In this document: piece after piece, positions 25,225 through 35,649 of the stretch
Layout of the letters: each line of letters opens with the position of its first letter
Numbering within the stretch: position 1 is the stretch's first letter
DNA from: Tubulanus polymorphus
Taxonomy: Eukaryota > Nemertea > Palaeonemertea > Tubulaniformes > Tubulanidae
Assembly: GCF_964204645.1 (NCBI RefSeq)
Contig: NC_134026.1
Coordinates: 24,818,650-24,882,649 of the forward strand
DNA length: 64,000 bases
Direction: 5' to 3'
Made by a program: the position numbers and the translations under genes
The notes under the pieces: model-generated
The model's database searches: none
What the model was told of the DNA's origin: nothing
Seen by the model: only the letters and a program-made list of their open reading frames with translations

Positions 25225-28200
25225 ATGTACAAATTTCGTTGTTGTCTCGCCGGTCATCAAAAAGATGTTAGAGCGCTCTGCTCTATTTGTATTCCAGATG
25301 GTTCATTTGTTTCTGGATCTCGTGACCTAACGAGTCGTTTATGGAGCACATCAGGGTAAACTCACTGTTATTATTCTAACTGGTACTCTCCTCACACCAC
25401 CTAATCGAAGATTCGAATGTCTATTTCAACCTGACTTGAGACTGAGAGCATTCCAGGTGGCCTAGCTCGCTCATTTTTGGTAGTACATACCTGATAAAGG
25501 TCTTAGTAGGACCAGAGAGGACAAGCAGTCGACCTAAATCATCATTTTTAATCCATTTGAAACTGTATTGAAGGATATCCAAAAAGTCTTCACTGAAAGG
25601 GGTTGAATGAAGAGAAGTGACTCCATGATTTGAAAGTTTAACAATATGTTTCCATGCCTACGTACCAAACTTCATTTGGTAGGCATGGAGACATATGTAC
25701 AATTTCAAAATGAATTAATTTATTGTAAACCCTATAGACATAGTAAATAAAGACTAAGGGATTTGGAGCACATTGTGATATATTAGCTGGTGTTTGATCG
25801 TCTTATTATTGATATTTCAGTTCTGTATACTCAGAAGTTCAGTGTTTCAGAGGACACAGCAATTTCATATCCGCTGTTTGTTGTATGCCACCAAATGAGA
25901 AATATCCAAATGGTTTGATATTCACCGGTAGCAATGACTCTAACATACTTGCATTTTCATTAGATGCAATTGATCCATTGTACAAATTATTTGGACATAC
26001 GGATACAGGTGACTTTCTTATAACTTCCGTATTGTTACATTTTTACATCGATCTTGTATGATCTTGTGTGATGTGAATGGTGTTTATCATTGTATTTCAG
26101 TGTGTTGCCTTGCTGCCGGGAAATTTGGAACATTGATCAGTGGCTCATGGGATGCAACTGCAAAAGTGTGGCTTAATCAAAAAAATGTCATGACTTTATC
26201 AGGTGAGGTATTTATTATTGACCTCGTATCATTTATCTAGATAACTTTATTATTTCAGAAACTGTTGTTTTCAAAAAAATATACCCAAGTTGAACTGTCA
26301 TAATTTTCTTGGATTTTAGGTCATGAGGCATCAGTATGGGCTGTAGGTATTATGCCTGAGCAAGGATATATGATAACTGGTTCAGCAGATAAATCAATCA
26401 AAATTTGGAAAGCCGGGAAATGTGAACGCACATTAAAAGGTACAGTATTTGAAATCTTTTAGTTCTTGGTGCGGGTTTCGTTAACTCTAGTTGAAAAATT
26501 TTCAATGATGAATTATCTTTTATTTTTAGGTCACACAGACTGTGTTCGTGGAATTGCTGTCCTGTCAGGTGTTGAATTTTTAAGTTGTTCGAATGATGCT
26601 ACTGTAAGAAGATGGTTAATCTCCGGTGAATGTGTGCAGACTTACTACGGTCATAGTAACTTTATATATAGCATCGCCATTTTGCCGAATGGACAGGATT
26701 TTGTAACATCAGGTGAAGATAGAACAATGCGGGTGTGGAAAGGTGGAGAGTGTGTGCAGACTATCACACATCCTGCTACATCAGTGTGGACAGTATGTAC
26801 TTTATCAAATGGCGATGTCATCACTGGATCAAGGTTAGAATCATTGTAATGTCAACCATCATATTGGTACCAGGGCTTAGCATGGTTTGTAAAGTTTTTC
26901 TAAGCTCACGTCTTTTTTCAGCGATGGAATGATTCGTATATTCTCCGAATCACCGGATAGAATTGCAGAGCCGGAACAGATTCAGCAATTTGAAGAAGAA
27001 GTTTCCGCTTCAACTATCCCTAGCCAAGTAGGCGACGTGAAAATGGAAGATCTTCCCGGTCCTGAAGTTCTTACTGAACCAGGTTGGTAGGTTTGAGGTG
27101 AAACTTGTAAGTGTTAAAGGGATGATTTTATTTGCAACCATATCTTTTTAATCAGGTGAAAAGGATGGCTTTGTGAGGTTGGTTCGTGTTGATAATAAAG
27201 CTGAAGCTCATCAGTGGAACGCGGCTGAATCTAGATGGATTAAGATCGGTGATGTGACAGGCTCAAGCGGTGGCTCGCAGGAAACTTCAGGAAAAGTCCT
27301 CTATGAAGGAAAGGTAAAATAGCATTAAAATGGACAATTTCATATGTAATACTTACGATGGACAATAAGACTGTACGTATTTGATAGGAATACGATTATG
27401 TATTTGATGTGGATATTGAGGAAGGGAAACCACCCCTGAAACTGCCTTACAACCGCATTGATGACCCGTGGCATGTCGCTCAACAGTTTATTTATAAACA
27501 CAATCTCAGCCAACTATTTCTCGATCAGATAGCCAACTTCATTGTTGATAATGCTAAGGGAGGTGCTAATGTAGGATCTACTGCTCCTACACAATCTTAT
27601 GTCGATCCATTCACTGGTAAGTCAGAATTTGATTTCGGAGAATTCATTTGTTGAATATTGTGTGATAATATTCATATTGTTACCATAGGTGGTGGACGTT
27701 ATGTACCAGGTAGTTCAAGTGAGGATAATGCTGCGATTGCAGCTCGTACAAATATTGCTGATCCATTTACAGGTAAACTGAATCATTACTCGCATACTTT
27801 TCCAACATTCAGCAGAGTACATTAACGTATTATAATGTTTCAGGTGGAGGCCGTTATATCCCAGGAAGTGTGACTACCGGTAGTTCTGTAGGTAGTAATT
27901 CGGGCGGTGGTGATCCATTTACAGGTACTGTCCACTCAGTTGGATTGATTTGAGGGATTTGGATTTTCGATTGCAAATTCATGTGTATGTTATAATTTCA
28001 GGTGCTTCTAGTTACCGTACAGGTGGTTCCAGTCAAGCACAACCAGTTAATAATATCCCCAAGTATTTTCCCAAGTCTGACTACATATTTTCCGACGCTG
28101 CTAATATAGCTGCAATTGTTGGTATGTTCTTCTACATCTCAAGCCTTTTATTTTCATGATTGCCATGGTTTGTGCTTAGATCCATCTTTCACCAATTAAT

Positions 28201-29023
28201 TACAGGCAAAATGAAGGAACTTAATGAGAAGCTAGATGGCAGTCTCAGAGTAGATGCTGAATACTTCACCGAGTTATCTCGTAGTTTAGAAAATTCCAAT
28301 TTTAGCCAGAACGTTCTTCAGATTCTCAGCTCATTACTGAAATGGCCGAGGGGTGAGTAAATCGATTGAACTTGTAAGATATATATATATTATATAGAGG
28401 TATATATATTGCTATTAGATGTTCTTGTCTAAAATGACAATGAATTATTGATATTTTTAGATTCATTGTTACCTATCTTGGATGCTATTCGGTTAGCTTT
28501 GCGTACAGCGGATGCAACGAAATACTTCTTGAATCAAACATTCCTACAGTTCTTGATCAACACTATTGAAACCGATGCAGTACTGGCTAATCAGCTGCTA
28601 GCTTTACGAATTCTCGGCAACTTGTTCCGATACGATGACAGCTGTATGGTAATGGTGAATCAAAGAGACTCTGTGATATCTGCCGCATTGCATCTCAAGG
28701 AAAAGACTAATAAAAGTTTACAGATAGCTCTTAGTACCTTGCTGTTGAATTATTCAATCGCGATGACCAAATACAATCGACAGGATATGGAAGCAATGAC
28801 CCAATGTCTTTTGGCTATAACTTCTGCACTGCATACCCAAAAAGACCACGAAGCCTCTTTCCGTCTTTTGGTTAGTATTGGAAATCTTATAATGGTCCAA
28901 GACAGCGTAAAAGATCTGACAAAATCACTTGACATATTACCTCGCCTTGTTGAGCTTTCTGCTGTTAGTGAGCCGCAAAAATTAGGGAGTTGTGCTCAAA
29001 GCATATTAAAAATTATCCAATGA
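25225..29023 (+). CDS. PLAA: Phospholipase A2-activating protein (Doa1/Ufd3 orthologue)
   Basis: Ubiquitin-binding cofactor of p97/VCP in endolysosomal sorting and protein quality control. Exons: 25225-25355, 25821-26008, 26101-26202, 26320-26439, 26530-26833, 26922-27082, 27156-27313, 27388-27616, 27689-27772, 27844-27924, 28002-28121, 28206-28352, 28461-29023; 795 residues, equal to human PLAA. Seven WD40 repeats ([21 protein letters not shown]-like, FLSCNDAT-like) fill residues 1-320. A PFU domain follows ([29 protein letters not shown]). Then come [13 protein letters not shown] repeats and a C-terminal PUL armadillo-like domain from about residue 525. The usual ATG at 25225 is chosen because the open frame upstream has no ATG. 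Exons 9-11 each encode one DPFTG unit and are all phase 1-1. Confidence 0.97.
25645..25695 (+). ncRNA. Long hairpin in PLAA intron 1, candidate pre-miRNA or small foldback
   Basis: 25645-25661 pairs with 25679-25695 over 17 positions with one G-T wobble (arm TCCATGCCTAC against GTAGGCATGGA). The stem continues inside with ACCAAA/TTTGGT after a 4-nt bulge, and outside with imperfect pairing towards TTTGAAA/TTTCAAA. Size and shape fit a microRNA precursor, but a small foldback element is equally possible. No known miRNA recognised. Confidence 0.4.
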
Positions 29024-30309
29024 TCTTTGCCCGTAAGATTTGTGTTAATGCTAGGTTTTATTGTACATGTACAATTCATGCATATTTCACCAATTACCAC
29101 ATTTACTGTTGTCGCTTTATGTAAATCTGTTTATTCTACATCGAAAATGTATGCGTATTTAATGCGGACAAATGAAGCATTATAAACACAAGTATGTATG
29201 AAGCATCTTGAATGTTCTATTCTCAACATGTGTTGAAGTTCCTTGGCTTGTGAATTACTTTGCAATTCAATTACTTTATGTTGCTTACAATTTTATATTG
29301 GAATGAGGTACATGCGTACGAATGTTTACTTCATATACAATCATTAATGGTGATGAAGTAAAAGGTAATAAATCAGTTTGTATTTAAATACTAGTGGTTC
29401 TTATTTAGGATACTAGGAGTTTCGAATCATTTGGTCGTGTAGCTGGCATCTTAGTTTCTTCGTACATAAACAACATACATTTATTCACAATAATAAATTC
29501 TTTATGGTTTTAGATATTTGTTGCTCCTATCTCCACCACTGGCTCCTAGATGGATAAACAGTAGATCTTAATGAGATCATGGCCTAATTTCACAAAGCTT
29601 ATTTACTATCATTGAGTTAAGAGAAAAGAGGACACTTGTCATTTAGTAACAGTTGAGCCTCATTATTACAATTCTATTTGAGACAAAATCCATTTATTAC
29701 GATGATTTCCAAAATGTCCAGCTTAGATATTGATATTAATCAAGCTTTGGATAATACAAAACCCGTTTGATACGACAATTTCGCTTTTGCCCACAAGATT
29801 CATATAAATAAGGTTCCACTGTTGTCACACATTTATTTCCTGAAACTGGATCCAGTAAACTACCATCAACAAGAAGCTTCATTTTCTGAGAATTATATTA
29901 TAAAATGATATTTCAAGTAAATACATGTACTACAGTTACAATACATTCACAATAAGATAATCCAGTATTCATAATATTTGCAAATTCACCAAAAAATTAA
30001 AAACATGCATTAGACATAAATACAAGGTACGACCGAGTTACATGCAGACACAAATGGCAACACTTCATATAACGAATGAATTAAGAATCGGATGATCAAC
30101 AACGGCTTCATTAATTCAATGATATTGTATCGACAAAATATGCATATACTGTATTTCGTGAAAACACAGAACAAAGAAGTAACAGAACATCAACAAAAAC
30201 CTTTGCGTTAATGAGATCTAATTCAGTAACATTATTGAAATTATGCACAAGACATTAAATATTCTTGACATTTTACCAGCATTTACTACAAAAAAGAATT
30301 CATATCACA
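29024..30309. other. Converging 3' UTRs of PLAA and KMT5A
   Basis: 1.3 kb AT-rich, no coding exon. A plus-strand AATAAA at 29367-29372 could end PLAA mRNA. Confidence 0.5.
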
Positions 30310-31600
30310 TCAACTAGCTAACCAAGGGTGCGACTGCAGTGAATCTTTATTTCGATCTCCATAATCATATAACAGTTCTTCACCTTTGGTTATGTTGCGT
30401 GCGGCTACTAAAATCAAGTATGGTCGTTCACCTATTGCTACTACCCGTGTCATACAGTTACCCATTTTACTACTGTGGTTTATAAGACGTCCTAATCGAC
30501 CGGATTCTTTTGTGGCATCGACACTACAAAAGATAACAATTTTCATACAGTAAGTATGATCTTAAGATTATTCGCACCGCTTAGAGAATAATGAAATTCT
30601 CATCAGAAAACTTACCAATAATTTTGGTTTTTATGTTTAAAGTAATACATGTAACATCCAATATCGGAGTTTTTCCCATATTCAACCTCTCTATCTTTGG
30701 CAACATTGAGATCGATCAGATCTCCGGCATACTCAACAACAAAATCCCCACGTTTAAAATCTTTATCTGCAACAACTCCGCGACCTTTCTGTGGAAATTC
30801 AATAACCTAAAAATAATCGAAAACATAATGTTTAGTCCAATTTGAAGCCCTGAAGTTTAGCAACCCCAGAACATATCAGGCTTACTTTCAGGCCTTCTTC
30901 TTTACCCTGCAAGATTGCATCCTCTATATCTAACTTATTTTGCTTCTATAAAACATCAAATAAAAAGACAAATGAATTCGAATTAAGACATTAGATATTT
31001 TGTAATCATCATCGATACTTCATTCTATAATTTACCTCAATGTCTGTTTTACATCTTCGGTCGCTTCTCCTTACAGGGAAATATTCAGTTAATTTATGAC
31101 TATCTAAATCTTTTTTCTTCCTGGTCGCAGTTTGTTTCACTTCACTCTTTACTACGAGTTCAGCTGGTTGCTCTTCAGTTGACAGAGGTTTCTTTCTCCT
31201 CCCTCCACGCCTTCGTCCCTTTTTGCCTTTTGTAACTGCTGCTGGTGTATCAAGCTTTGCTTGTTCAACTTCAGTGGAACTTGTTTTCACTGATTGTTCA
31301 GTTACAACTAATTTAACTGGAGTTTTTACTTCTGTAAAATTAAAACATTAGATCATTTCAATTCATTCGGTTGCAGTTGAATAGATAAATGACATTTTTC
31401 TAGTCATCAAAATCTAAAACAAATTTACTGATTTTACCTTCCAATTTAACGTCAGCCAGTTCCTTTTTCGTGGGTACATCGTCAGCCGACTTATCTTCTT
31501 CACCGGCGACAGCCTCGCTAATCGTTGGACTAGGAGGAAAGAAATCTGTGATTTTCTTTCGGTTTTTTGAACGCTTTCGAGGAGAAATATTTGACGCCAT
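30310..31600 (-). CDS. KMT5A: Histone H4-K20 monomethyltransferase (SET8/PR-Set7)
   Basis: SET-domain enzyme that monomethylates histone H4 Lys20; needed for chromosome condensation and genome stability. Five exons: 31600-31438, 31331-31036, 30945-30886, 30806-30616, 30523-30310; 307 residues. The SET domain fills the last 140 residues: GRGVVADKDFKRGDFVVEY, GDLIDL, GCYMYYFKHKNQNYCVDAT, RLGRLINHS, GEELLYDYGDR and the terminal HPWL, as in human SET8. The N-terminal part is basic and low complexity. Two PCNA-interaction (PIP degron-like) motifs are visible, KKITDFFPPSP near residue 16 and KLTEYFPVRRSDRR before the SET domain. Human SET8 also carries such motifs and is destroyed through CRL4-Cdt2. 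The frame extends above 31600 but without an ATG. Head to head with FBXW8. Confidence 0.96.
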
Positions 31601-32225
31601 TCTGCAAATTTCTTCAACGTTAAGTATTTCTCTCACCTTTCAGCCCTAGCAATATAAACAATCAATATTTCATTTTAATTTGACTTGATCTGAACAAATT
31701 AGGAAATGTTCGCTGTTTTTGTAATTTGTGATCTCTATGACGATGACATTTGCTATGTTAGATTTTAAAACAATACATAAATGGTCAAAGCCAACAAAAC
31801 ATACCTTTCCCTGCTTTTAACTCGATAGCTTTGCAAAATAGTGGAAGAAAAACAAAATTTAAATGTGGCGCCACTGAGCTTATTTTAATCTTCGCGACAA
31901 ATCTCAAGGTCGTTGAGCACTTCGTTTATTTTATTTTATTTACTTCATAATTTTCAATGTTTTTCATTTACTTGACAAGTGCTCTAATTGATTAGGCTAG
32001 AATTGATCAATTTGTGGGCATCGTGTTAAAGAAATTCACCCATAACAAACGATTGCATGCATTGTGCCGGTTTAAAAAGTCGCTTCGAATGATTTTGCTC
32101 TGTGGGACTATATGGGACCTATTCACTGTCCTGGTGTGTGTTGTAGTATAATCTAAAAATCAATGTAATCACTTCGATCCAACAAAATATTTTTGCCAAA
32201 GGCTAAAGCAAGATCGATCATCATC
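31601..32225. promoter_or_regulatory. Bidirectional promoter KMT5A / FBXW8
   Basis: 625 bp between the two start codons, with no exon. CAAGGTCGTT lies at 31905-31914, near the middle. FBXW8 probably has only a short 5' UTR here. Confidence 0.55.
31905..31914 (+). promoter_or_regulatory. CAAGGTCGTT promoter motif, copy 3
   Basis: Third exact copy. Local context TCTCAAGGTCGTTGAG is itself partly palindromic (CTCAA...TTGAG). Confidence 0.5.
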
Positions 32226-34941
32226 ATGGATGAAAATGAACTTGATAGATTTAGAAAAGCTTGGAAAAATGAGATCCAAAAATGTACCAAGGACAAACCA
32301 GATGGATCAACACCTACTTCAAGTTCCGTGTCGGAATACGATAGGAAAGATCTTTCACTCCTTGATAGGGATAAATCTATGAATGAACAATTCCCTTCTA
32401 TTGGCATTGCAAATGGATTATTAGAAAAATGGATTTTAGACCCACAAGAATCACAAAATGGTGTACTCGCCTGTATTTCAACTGGAAAGAGAAAAATCGA
32501 CCAGATTGAACGTAGTCAACCTCCTCTCAAACGCAAACCTGAATCTGAACTTCTTGATCAACTGCTAGCTGATCTGGTAATAGTTGTCAATATTTTCTGA
32601 AAGTTATATCATGGGACTATTTCAATATTCAGTCAAACATTTTAATATGTTTCCTTTCGTCATAGGATGAGATAAATGAGATTCCATTTTTTGATCTGAC
32701 TGTTCCAAGAGAAGTTGCCATTCATATCTTCAAGCATCTTAGTATGTTTGATCTTTGTCAGTGTGCCAAGGTATATAGGACATGCATGCTTTCAGTAACA
32801 TGGTGTATTTATACATTTCATTTTATTCAAAAACCAATTATTTGCTTCATTAAAACAGGTCAGCGCTGCTTGGAGGCACATAGCTGAAGATGAATGGTTA
32901 TGGTGGAAAATCTGTGTGGAACTTGGCTTTGAAACTAAGCATGTAACAGCTGATAAAATGAACTGGAAATCTCTAGTTAGAGAAGCAGTCACAAGTCGAA
33001 ATAGTCTATTTCACAACTGGAAGGTATGTATACATTATGAACGGGTATTTGAACGTGCTACTGGTACTTATACCTTTATCCAACTGCCTTTATCTATGAT
33101 ATAGGCCTAGATGATATTCAATAATCCCATTGTTTTATAGAACAGAATTGGTAAAATTAGTTGTTTAGAACATTATCAAGGAGGAATACTTTGTGCTGTT
33201 GATTCGTTTAAAAGGACAGTTGTGGCAGCGTAAGTAAAAATTACAGTGCATTAGTTTCACATGAATTACCAGCAGATACAGAGTTATGAGCAAGTGTATT
33301 TTTAAAATCAAATTTTAGTTATACAAGTGGAGATGTTAAGCAATGGAATATTGACTCAGGCGATGCTTGTACATTCAAAGCTTCAAATACATCACTGGTC
33401 GTAGATGAACGTGTAGACCAAGGAACACTGAATAACTTTTCTACATCAGTTGCAATTGGAAATCATCACATTATTGCCGGTTATGAGCAAGGTAATCTGA
33501 CATGAAATGTTTCTAATGTAGCTAATTTGATTCATGACAGATACACAATGCTTTTGCTGCTGTTAAATCTAAATCTGTTGCTTGATTCAATGGTATTTGA
33601 TTTGAAGGTTATGTGGATATATGGAAAATGGATATATCATCACCTATCATCACTTACAGCGGAGATCACAGTATCAAACATGTTAGTGCTGCCAAATCAG
33701 AATCAATATTTGCTTCATGTTGGGACAGACACGTTCGTGTTGATTACATCGATGATACCACTTTACGAAATACTTATCACAGTAATCTAGGAGAAGTAGT
33801 GAGTGCTTTTGTGCTTGTAACTTATGATATTGAATGCATTGTTAATTTCGATATGTGATAGTTCATTCTATATCGTATGTTGTAGGTTAAACAAGTGAAA
33901 TTAGTACAGCGATCATCGACATCAGTATTTCGCTCGCATTGCGCTATAATATCGACAACATCTAAAGTTCATCTTCTAATACCGGGCCAAGATTCCTCAG
34001 TTTTACATGAACTGGCAGCATCTATGTTAACTTGTATGGATTGTTCAACTAGCGAAATGGCTTGCGGTGTCACTTCATATGGATTACTAAATGGATGCAA
34101 GGTATGCTTGTTTTGAAAAGATCATGCAATCATTCTTGAATATCTGCTATTCTTAGAATATAGATTTAACTGGATGAGTATTTACTGCAGATGTATGTTT
34201 ATTGTGTGTCAACTGGACGTCTCATTACTACTCTCAGAGGACATGGTTCATCTTGTATATCTGTAGTTGATATTTCAAGGGCTCCACCCCACATGATTGT
34301 AACTGGCAGCGTGGATAAAACGTATGTATTTAGTGAAACATTAAGAATTTCTTGTTGTTTGAAATGAAAATCAACTGATATTAGATAATCTTGCAGCTGC
34401 TGTGTGCATGACTTGCGTTGTGTAAAAACAGTAATGCAATTAAGAGGACACAGTCGAGCCATATCATCGGTACAAATGGATGATTGGAAAGTTGTTTCAG
34501 GAGCTGAGGATGGAATTGTCTGTATTCACGACCAACGAATGTCATCAAAGTTGTGGGAATATCATAATAGGTATGTATGAAAATTTGTGGATGTCATTGT
34601 TTGGAATGAAATTTTGACAAAGAATTAATTTGCTTCATTTAAATTTTGCTTCCTTTTTGCTAAATTTAATTCATACCTGGTACCTTAATCTTTTCAGCCA
34701 TCCAGTGCGTTACTTGAATTTCGATAAAGAAGTACTTTTATCAGGACATGTGCCCACTAGTAAGGAGCCATTAGTCGATGAACAGGACTGTGTTATGCAT
34801 AAACGCTACAGAGGAGTTATTCAGATGTATGACTTCTCGGCTTCTAGAGAAACTTTGGGCATACCATCGATTTGTATGTCAAAATATGATGAGCCACAAG
34901 GATACAATTATAACATTAAGCTAACTGTGCCATATGATTGA
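32226..34941 (+). CDS. FBXW8: F-box and WD40 protein 8
   Basis: Substrate adaptor of the CUL7-SKP1-RBX1 ubiquitin ligase. Ten exons: 32226-32576, 32666-32770, 32859-33023, 33141-33229, 33319-33491, 33608-33795, 33886-34101, 34191-34321, 34397-34570, 34698-34941; 611 residues (human 598). The start MDENELDRFRKAWKNE parallels human MDDYSLDEFRRRWQEE. The F-box is IPFFDLTVPREVAIHIFKHL. FBXW8-specific segments follow: AEDEWLWWKIC, SLFHNWKNR, YTSGDVKQWN, VQMDDWKVVSGAEDG, SKLWEYHNRHPVRYLNF. A charged N-terminal region without a domain precedes the F-box. The frame above 32226 has no ATG. Confidence 0.95.
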
Positions 34942-35201
34942 AATATTAATTGATGTGAATTATTTTTGTTAAAATTCTAGTCTACGAATTATTAGGGATG
35001 TTTTAAAAACTTATGTAAAAGCGTGTACATGTATTATGAAATTAAGTTTGTATCAATTGTTGCATTACTTTCGCAATACATATGTATAATATGCTATATA
35101 TGTATCATATGCTATATGTATATATTTATGAAAATATAATGGTATACTTTAGTGAAATATTGTTTTTTTTTTTGGTTGTCATTTCTCTACTTCTGTTTTA
35201 G

Positions 35202-35472
35202 ATTATTCTGTATCAAATTGGTGGAGGAATGACATATTCTCAGTTCGTCAATTGGATAAGACTATACGAAAAGGAAAATTGAAAGGAGAAGGATTGATGT
35301 CACTTCGTCGCTTGCTCCTTATTCCAACTATTTTCGTGAAGCAATTATCCTTATTTGTATTATCGAGAATGCACCGCAAATTGGCAGAAGAAATTGAACT
35401 AGATAAAAGCAAAAATAACGCTTTTTATTCAAATATACATACCCATTTAACCTCTAAAAACTGCTTACATTG
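35202..35472 (+). pseudogene. Orphan open stretch after a strong splice acceptor, possibly a decayed exon
   Basis: After TTCTGTTTTAG the sequence is open in one frame for about 90 codons to TGA 35473. A second frame reads protein-like segments broken by stops and a frameshift (MTYSQFVNWIRLYEKE, then IDVTSSLAPYSNYFREAI). This looks like a remnant of a coding sequence, but I recognise no family and it is attached to neither neighbour. Confidence 0.25.
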
Positions 35473-35595
35473 ATAATAACACCGGGCCATCTCGGATAAA
35501 AACTGATACATTGTAACAAGTGTTTTTGATATCAAGGGTGCAGATAACTTGAAGTTTGTCCAGTTCATTGCGTCTGTATGGATTTGATAAACTGT

Positions 35596-35602
35596 TATAA
35601 AA
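35596..35602 (+). promoter_or_regulatory. TATA box of vitellogenin A
   Basis: TATAAAA 48 bp upstream of the ATG at 35650, a spacing that allows a short 5' UTR. The inverted copy has an equivalent box. Confidence 0.6.
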
Positions 35603-35649
35603 GACGACATTGAGTTTTATAGTTTCAAACGTCTTCGGAACAATCAAAG

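Larger units (their letters stand above)
34942..35649. other. FBXW8 3' UTR and vitellogenin A promoter
   Basis: Contains TATGTATA-rich low complexity (about 35080-35145), an open stretch of unclear nature (35202-35472), and a TATA box 48 bp before the vitellogenin A start codon. Confidence 0.5.
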
